From Branchiostoma floridae (taxonomy: Eukaryota > Chordata > Leptocardii > Amphioxiformes > Branchiostomatidae), in NCBI RefSeq assembly GCF_000003815.2, contig NW_023365820.1:220451-284450 (forward strand): a stretch of 64,000 bases of DNA, given 5' to 3'. The notes under the pieces were generated by a model that saw only the letters and a list, made by a program, of their open reading frames with translations, was not told where the DNA came from and did no database searches. The stretch's first letter is position 1, and each line of letters starts with the position of its first letter. The translations under genes and the position numbers were made by a program. This document shows positions 58,701 to 64,000 of this stretch, piece by piece.

Positions 58701-61700
58701 GATTTTTTTGAGTTCGAGTCCACTAATATATTCTATGACGTTGTGCGGAATTCTCTTTGGAAAAGTACTTGGTAGAACTTTTTTTACTTTATTCAGGTAA
58801 ATTCAGTACCTAGCTTCGGTTAGGGACGTCCTTCGGATAGGACGTTAAATGGAGGTCCCGTGTTAGAAGACACCCAAGTCTCATTTCAAGCACGTAAAAG
58901 AACCCATCACACTTATCGAAAAGAGCAGAGGTCTTTTCCGGTGTAGGTGGATCAAATAAATTTGTCCAGATATGCAAATTGTACTCTTCAGTACAAACCT
59001 GGTGTGTTACACCATGATGCGTTTTACTGCATATGCAAAACAAGCAAAATTATCCAATATCTATTTTCAATCCCTTCAAAGGACTGATGTTACAATAGTT
59101 GTTATATAATATTTCCTTGTCGTTAATTATACAACTTTTACTTTTCTAGGATTTGTGTATTATTTTCCTATTTCAATTATTTCAGTGGAATTGTGTTTAG
59201 CACTTGTTAGGAGGAGGTCTTGTATTAGCCTATTTGGCTTCTCTCTTTCTCCCGGATGGTATTTCTATATCATCTTTACTTTACTTTCTGTGCTTTGTAT
59301 ACGTGTAAGTAGATATAATCAAATCAAAATCAACGATCATAGCAAATATGAAGTATTAACAACCAATCTTCCATGTTTTGCCAGTATTTAATATCAATAT
59401 TACCCGGGCCCATATAAGAGATTATGTGGTATTTCCGTAGACCGTATCGCAGCTATTTTTTTACGTGTAAATGAATACAATCAAATCAAAATCAACGATC
59501 ATAGCTAATATGAAGGATTCACCACCAATATTGTTCATTTATTAGCGGTATTTAATATCAATATTACCTGGGCCCATGTAGTGGTATTTATGTGGTATTT
59601 CCGTAGCCCAAACCGCAGCTGTTTTTTTTACGAGTAAATGAATATAATCAAATCAAAATCAACGACCATAGCTAATATGAAAGATTAATACCACCAATGT
59701 TTTATGAATTGTCGGTCTTTAATATCAATTATACCCGAGCTCATACAGGAGATTATGTGGTATTTCCGTAGCCCGTGTCGCAGCTGTTTAAAAAATTTGT
59801 TTTTACGTGTAAGTAAATATAATCAAATCAAAATGAACGATCATATCTAATATGAAGGATTTACCACCAATTTTTCCTGTTTTGCCGGTCTTTAATATCA
59901 ATATTACCCGGGCCCATATAGGAGATTATGTGATATTTCCGTAGCCCGTATCGCAGCTGTCTTTTTGGGACCACTGGGCGCCCCGTCACATCCATTCCAA
60001 TCAAGCCTGACGTGGGATTTATAAGTTTTAAGCACACGGGGACAGCCCTCATTTGTCACCAGATGAAACTATCGCAGCTCGACTTCTTTATCTGCATTCC
60101 AGATGGCGTTTGTACACATTGTGACGTCGTTTTCAGTCGTTTGTTCTAATCGTTTTATCTTATGGTTTCTCGCGAACTAATATTTGCTCAAAGATAAGAG
60201 CAAATGTTTGTAATGTCGTTTTTTTATGCTTTTGAACCGAAACAATCATTAATTATGGACGGTTTGTGTTTATTACGTGAGACTTTCGTTGTTGCATCGT
60301 TGGAACGCATTGGTAGGGTGATTGGGCCAAACCCTAGTGTTTTCTGGTTTAAATCCCCCGATATGCCCGTTGAGTCCTTGGGAAATCACTTTACACGACT
60401 TTCCTCACGTCACTAAGTTAAAAGTAAGTACCTATCTGTCCCGCATAATACACAATTTTACATACATAGTAAAAAATACATAATAGTGAAAGCTGCTACA
60501 TGATCCCATTCCGTTCATTTTGGTCGTTTCCGTTACTCTAAGAGTCTCTTAAAGGAAGCCAGAGTTGGGGATGTGTGTATTTCCGGTGGTAGACTGATCC
60601 GGATGGTGGGTCCACAGTATAGGCGATGGCTTTTGTAAAGGTTTTTCGCTGGGGTTTTGGGACAGCAAGTTGATTGCTTGTGCTTTGCCTGGTTGTTCTT
60701 GTGCTTTGGTCTCGGCAGTAGACAAACATCTGTCGCATTTAGGTTGAGAGTTTCTTTCCCAATAGCATAGGATCGGTAGCATGATTAGATCTAAATCGTC
60801 GATCTATGGCTTATTGGCCATTCACACTGCAGTAACGACACACGTCTTCACAGGAGCCGACTTAAATGGCTGGAATTGATACCGAATTAAAAGGCTATAA
60901 GATATTTACGCAAAAGACTTGAACCGTATCATGATGGAAAACTTGGTAAAGAAACTTGTCGGTTTAGTCATTACGTATGCCCATTGGGGAACGGATTGAG
61001 TGACGTTGACGAAGCGTTCAATTTCGAACCCGCTATCAGTTAGTCTACAGCTTTCCGATAAAGCACATTGCTTACATACTCAATGAGTTTTTGCGCACTT
61101 GGCAGTTCTTCAGCTATGGTGTGATGTAAAGATATAACGTGTAGAATAATCTTTTCCGCTTGGTATGATTCTAAACTTTGAGATTCGATGACAGACAATG
61201 GTGACAACAGGTCCTATGGATTTCGTCAGGTATACTGACCTATTATGACCTTATGATCACGTGACTCTCGTTCATGGTTACAGGTAAACTTTGGGTTGAT
61301 GCGTTCAAAATTCGTCTTTACCCAGAGATATCGTAGAGTGGGATATGTTATCAATTTGTATACATAGGAGCATTTTCTTTTTAGTTTCAAAGAACACGTG
61401 CAGATAGATGTGCAAAAGCTGGGTGTGGTGGGTGGTTAAGTGTAATATAAACCAGCTGCTGCCGCGCTGCGTGCCTGCGAAGCCTGTGTTTTACGCAGAA
61501 TGGCCTGTATTTCTCAGTACGATATGACTCATATGTATTGAAAAATTCACATTGAAAAGTTTTTTCCCCAAGGGAACAACATCATGCACTCAGTGGCGTG
61601 TCAGAGGTTCGAACCCAGGAACTCTGGGTCCTAGACCAAACACCAATGGAACGCCAAAAAATAATACTGTTTTCTTTTTTTTTTAAATCTTCTTACTATA

Positions 61701-63645
61701 TGTTTAAAAACATACAACTTAACCACTAAAAATGATAAATTTTCTTTTTCTGCAGGACACCAGCTGGTGTGAGTATGACTACCTGAGTGTAGCGGTTGCA
61801 TGCGGTGCCTGTGTAACAAACTCTGAAAATGCATTTGTTTTTTCTGCAGGACACCAGTTGGTGCGAGTATGACTACCAGTGTAGCGGTTGCATGCGGTGC
61901 CTGTGTAACAAACTCTGAAAATGCATTTGTTTTTTCTCAAGGACAACAGTTGGTGTGAGTATGACTATCAGTGTAGCGGTTGCATGCGGTGCCTGTGTAA
62001 CAAACTCTGAAAATGCATTTGTTTTTTCTGCAGGACACCAGTTGGTGTGAGTATGACTATCAGTGTAGCGGTTGCATGCGGTGCCTGTGTAACCAATGCG
62101 TGCAGCCGACACCCTGCAGGTCGGACCGAGACTGTGACAGGCCTGACCAGTGTATCTACCACATGGAGGGTGGCTACTATTGCGATAGACTGGTAAGTAC
62201 CTGAGAATAAGCACGTTGGCCGGGTTCCAAGTGCGCATGTGCATCGACATAAATTGTGGGTAATGATGGAGGCCCCTGAGAAATAAAGAAAGTAGGTCTT
62301 GACATTTTTTTTTTTTTTTTTTTTTTTGCAAATCAAGACAAGACAATAAGTTAGGGCCTTTAGGCTTACATTTGATCCCTTCCACTACATTGACCACAAA
62401 CATGGCGACGGCTATACTTAAAACCTATGACTTGTAACGTTAACTTTAAATGCCTAATACGGTCGTTTTTGTTCTCACACAGAAGGAAATTAACACCATC
62501 GATATGACACCGGTCAAGCCGCACGAACAGCCGGTCGGGCCGGCCCCGGTGGTACGCAGTGCAGTGAGTTGGCGGGAACAGATGTTCCGTCCACCGCCCT
62601 GCCTCAGTACGGACGACTGCCCCACGGGACAGAAGTGTGTTTACCACAGCGACTACAAATTCTCCTTCTGTAGGGTAGGTGTTTTTGGCAACGCCTCAGG
62701 AGCGAGGCTTTAATTTTTTTTGAAAACGTTGAATAGTTTCATCAGTCACGTATGAATACAGTAACTACAAATTTTCTTCCAACAGTGACAGTTTTTAAAG
62801 GCAAGGTACGTGTGTCCAAATTTGTGATGTCTTACAGAACATCTTGTTCACAGAGAGTGACCTAGTCTCGATCTCGCGAGAGAGCACTAGACTAACAGGC
62901 TTGCGTAGATCATCTGCCCCCCCCCCCTGAAGTTTCTTTACAACATTCTAAATAGATGTTCAGCTAGCAAACATGGCTAGTATTATTATGTGATACTTTC
63001 ACAGAAAAATTGGACACGAAAGTTCCAAATTTTTCCCTTAACCGTTAGTATGTATCTGCTTATTTATTATTTTGTTGTTGTTCATTGTTTTAGGGTCCAC
63101 TGTACTGCCAACGTGACAGTGACTGCGGCAGGGGGAGGCTGTGCTTGTACCACGACTGTAGAAAACCGCCCCCTTGCTACGGCGACAATTACTGCATCCT
63201 TCCACTCAGATGCTTGTATCACCAGGACGCCGGGTACTACTGTGACGTCAGCGTAAGTAACAATTTCTGAGACATGGCATGAATAGAGTCGAAGTTGATA
63301 AGGCCCAAGAAAATGTCAAAAGGCGTTGTTGAATGGGAAGTTGTAGCTTTTGTAACTTGTTTTATGCTTTTTGCACAGTATACAGTGTTGTAGCCTTTTT
63401 CAACTGCATACAGTTGGTTACCTTTATGATATTAGCATAATTTACATGCTTTTCTGTATCGTTGCTAGGGCTTCATTTGTTTTAAAGCGTGTAGTTTTTT
63501 TTTTCATACGTTCGACTAACTTTTCGACTACAATATACTACACAGATATAGTGATGCATTGATCATTTCATTATGCCTAGTACATACATTATCTTTCCTA
63601 AATTGTTTCGTGCTTCTAATTCTCCAGATATCTGGAAATAGTTAA
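49773..63645 (+). CDS. Secreted cysteine-rich protein with duplicated exon pair, 6 coding exons
   Basis: Exons 49773-49842, 57540-57625, 62034-62192, 62483-62674, 63094-63252 and 63628-63645 have GT/AG borders and compatible phases. They sum to 684 bases, 227 residues plus TAA. Residues 1-23 (MTNRAALSVAVFLASVGIIG...) form a signal peptide, so secretion is expected. The rest is 27 cysteines in C-x5-C-x5-C modules, often followed by YH and closed by [YF]-x-C. Exon 3 (53-105) and exon 5 (170-222) are both 159 bases and share C-x5-C-x5-C-x4-C-x5-C-x5-C-x5-C-x9-C. Exon 3 has two extra cysteines (C66, C71). Exon 2 (C28-C51) and exon 4 (C145-C168) share STD[ED]C, YHS and SFC. Exon 4 adds a proline-rich linker (about 112-144). 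An acceptor at 49735 (CCCCAG) suggests an upstream 5' UTR exon. The modules faintly resemble EB or Dickkopf/colipase-type folds, but I recognise no family. Structure is fairly sure; function is unknown. Confidence 0.8.
50875..51985 (+). repeat. Tandem array, about 340-base period, three-plus units
   Basis: ACCAATAAG..(G)TAATGG landmarks at about 50879, 51215, 51563 and 51897, with ATAAGATATGGC/ATGAC, CAAAAGATATGGTATTAGCA and CAGTACCAATTGGATTGTCC in successive units. Decayed units continue at 52600-53080 beyond an inserted MITE. It lies in intron 1 of the cysteine-rich gene. Confidence 0.9.
52114..52578. mobile_element. MITE rich in GGAAT/ATTCC, about 465 bases
   Basis: The left CCCCTTCACACGAGAAGGAA and right TTCTTGCTCTCGCGTGAAGG then GGG are inverted. 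Inner blocks TTTCTATTCCTG and CAGGAATAGAAA also pair. It splits the 340-base array. Dozens of GAAT(G/T)C and ATTCC motifs lie throughout. A partial relative abuts on the left (51985-52110). Confidence 0.75.
53080..54526. other. Intron 1, nothing further recognised
   Basis: AT-rich intronic sequence without an exon that fits the phases of the flanking coding exons, and without a repeat copy seen elsewhere in the window. Confidence 0.35.
54527..54774 (+). mobile_element. MITE family D, copy 2
   Basis: Starts AAAGGTGGTATGATCTCACT and ends GCAGTGAGATACCACCTTT. Its interior follows 25274-25518 throughout (AACGAATTTCAGAGATAAAG, CTAAGTCATACTTATTACGC). GTGACGC motifs replace the CAGTGCCGC motifs of copy 1. 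Confidence 0.85.
55385..55485 (-). mobile_element. SINE head fragment
   Basis: The minus strand has GGTGTGGCGTAACAGTCAAT, then CTGGGTTTGATATAC (B-box) and a CTTGGGAAAGAAACTTG link, as in the other SINE copies. Confidence 0.5.
55865..56400 (+). repeat. Degenerate tandem array around ACCGGGGTTAAG
   Basis: GTACCGGGGTTAA at 55871, 56044 and 56165 and a decayed unit at 56335. Each is followed by a G/A-rich stretch (AGGGGGAGGG-type) and a GGC..TCGTTTTGGTT..GGCAAAT block. Spacing is 121-173 bases. Confidence 0.75.
56401..57539. other. Intron 1 3' portion, nothing recognised
   Basis: No repeat or exon was identified before the acceptor at 57539 (TTGTACCCAG). Confidence 0.35.
57626..58664. other. 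Intron 2 5' portion; unassigned open frame
   Basis: A frame of about 128 codons (57743-58129) reads ILQADIVVVGKITRALFLG... with a complete stop, but opens without an ATG and has no splice support. I recognise no family. It may be a decayed mobile-element fragment or chance. Confidence 0.2.
58665..59045 (+). mobile_element. Full-length SINE, tail type 2
   Basis: tRNA-like head (GGTGTTTAGCTCAACGCTCA then GAGTTCGAGTCC), middle domain (GTACCTAGCTTCGGTTAGGG, GACGTCCTTCGGATAGGACG, TTAAATGGAGGTCCCGTGTT), a GCACGTAAAAGAACCCATCA box, then the tail AAACCTGGTGTGTTACACCA and an A-rich CAAAACAAGCAAA end. It shares its tail with 12310-12545 and its middle domain with 36358-36740. Confidence 0.8.
59305..59965 (+). 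repeat. Tandem array, 162-175 base period, four units
   Basis: AATCAAATCAAAAT(C/G)AACGA at 59317, 59479, 59646 and 59821. Each unit has TTTAATATCAAT.TTACCCG, GATTATGTGGTATTTCCGTA, a CGCAGCT.TTTTTT stretch and TACG.GTAA.T. It lies in intron 2 of the cysteine-rich gene. Confidence 0.95.
60305..60440 (+). mobile_element. SINE head fragment
   Basis: GCATTGGTAGGGTGATTGGG, a TGGTTTAAATCCC B-box, and TTGGGAAATCACTTTACACG then CTTTCCTCACGTCAC. It is the same head/link as 36358-36740, truncated before the middle domain. Confidence 0.6.
60441..61394. other. Intron 2, nothing recognised
   Basis: No exon, RNA or repeat copy identified. Overlapping minus-strand frames at 60538-60782 are unsupported. Confidence 0.35.
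61395..61525 (+). mobile_element. Interspersed element tail copy
   Basis: GCAGATAGATGTGCAAAAGC, TAATATAAACCAGCTGCTGC and CGTGCCTGCGAAGCCTGTGT match 26520-26675; the final ATACAG run is lost. Confidence 0.65.
61555..61662 (-). mobile_element. SINE head fragment
   Basis: The minus strand has GGCGTTCCATTGGTGTTTGG, a GGGTTCGAACC B-box and a CCTTGGGGAAAAAAC link. It ends about 90 bases before the duplicated splice acceptors. Confidence 0.55.
61756..62033 (+). repeat. Three tandem copies of exon 3 start plus its splice acceptor
   Basis: Units 61756-61849 (94), 61850-61941 (92) and 61942-62033 (92) precede the real exon 3 at 62034. Each contains the first about 69 exon bases (encoding DTSWCEYDYQCSGCMRCLCN) followed by AACTCTGAAAATGCATTTG, T-rich tract and AG. 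The unit 3 acceptor is changed (TCTCAAG), and unit 1 has a two-base gain (TACCTGAGTG) that shifts its frame. Units 2 and 3 reach a stop right after CLCNKL, so only splicing to 62034 gives a full protein. Confidence 0.95.
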
Positions 63646-64000
63646 CGAGACATCGGTGTACAAGTGACCAAATACAGATCGCCCAGAAGATGCACAAGTC
63701 GTCCAAGATAACTTTGAAGACGTCCAAGTAAATATCCATTTATGGAGTCAAATTTCTACTAACTTAAAGATAGAATTTCTTAACACCCTCAAACTGATTT
63801 TTCTTCATCTACATTAACAAGAATATACAATGTGATCATACTAAAATGGGTAAAATTGAGTGCATAGCTAAGCAATTTCCACTATAAGCTAACCGTCAAA
63901 TTACAAATTGGAGAAACTGAAATGAAAGTTGATAAAAAAGGATGAAGCTGAAACCATATCCTTTAGTAACTTTGCATTCATCGTACCGATTGTAAATAAG
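63646..64000 (+). other. Presumed 3' UTR of the cysteine-rich gene
   Basis: A-rich sequence after the TAA at 63645. No AATAAA is seen before the window ends, so the 3' end is not located. Confidence 0.4.

Noticed and set aside
61873-62403. 176-codon minus-strand frame
   Set aside because: Antisense of the duplicated exon 3 start; its repeats merely mirror the 92-base units.

Overview
This is a eukaryotic, animal-type window. It is AT-rich, with exons of 18 to 192 bases split by introns with canonical GT..AG ends, many microsatellites and very many short transposon remnants. There are four runs of N (21654-22178, 28491-28590, 29249-29411, 47486-47802). The dense, varied population of small inverted-repeat elements, tRNA-headed SINEs and a metazoan IAH1-type esterase point to an invertebrate deuterostome, most likely a lancelet (Branchiostoma-like). 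That assignment is inference from the repeat and gene character; nothing here proves the species.

Two protein-coding genes can be assembled exon by exon, both on the + strand. The first (1051-6779, seven exons, 265 residues) is an SGNH-family esterase, the isoamyl acetate-hydrolysing esterase IAH1, with all catalytic blocks intact and an extra in-frame 48-base exon. The second (49773-63645, six coding exons, 227 residues) encodes a small secreted protein with 27 cysteines that I cannot assign to a named family. Its exons 2+3 and 4+5 are an internally duplicated pair: exons 3 and 5 are both exactly 159 bases and have the same spacing for eight cysteines. Just upstream of its exon 3, the 3' splice site plus the first 69 exon bases have been copied in tandem three more times.

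The roughly 43 kb between the genes, and the long introns of the second gene, are almost entirely repeats. They include: paired copies of several MITE families (for example 4750-5099 with 32715-33075; 26927-27416 with 44780-45284; 25274-25518 with 54527-54774); a mariner deletion derivative with a transposase N-terminal fragment (31078-31655); a 6.4 kb inverted-repeat element with nested insertions (16653-23100); SINE copies that share a middle domain but carry different tails; and about ten unrelated tandem arrays, mostly with 150-220 base periods, including a roughly 192 base satellite at 40560-42660. No ribosomal RNA, intact tRNA gene, CRISPR array or operon-like layout is visible. The two genes show no functional link; they are simply neighbours across a repeat-filled interval.
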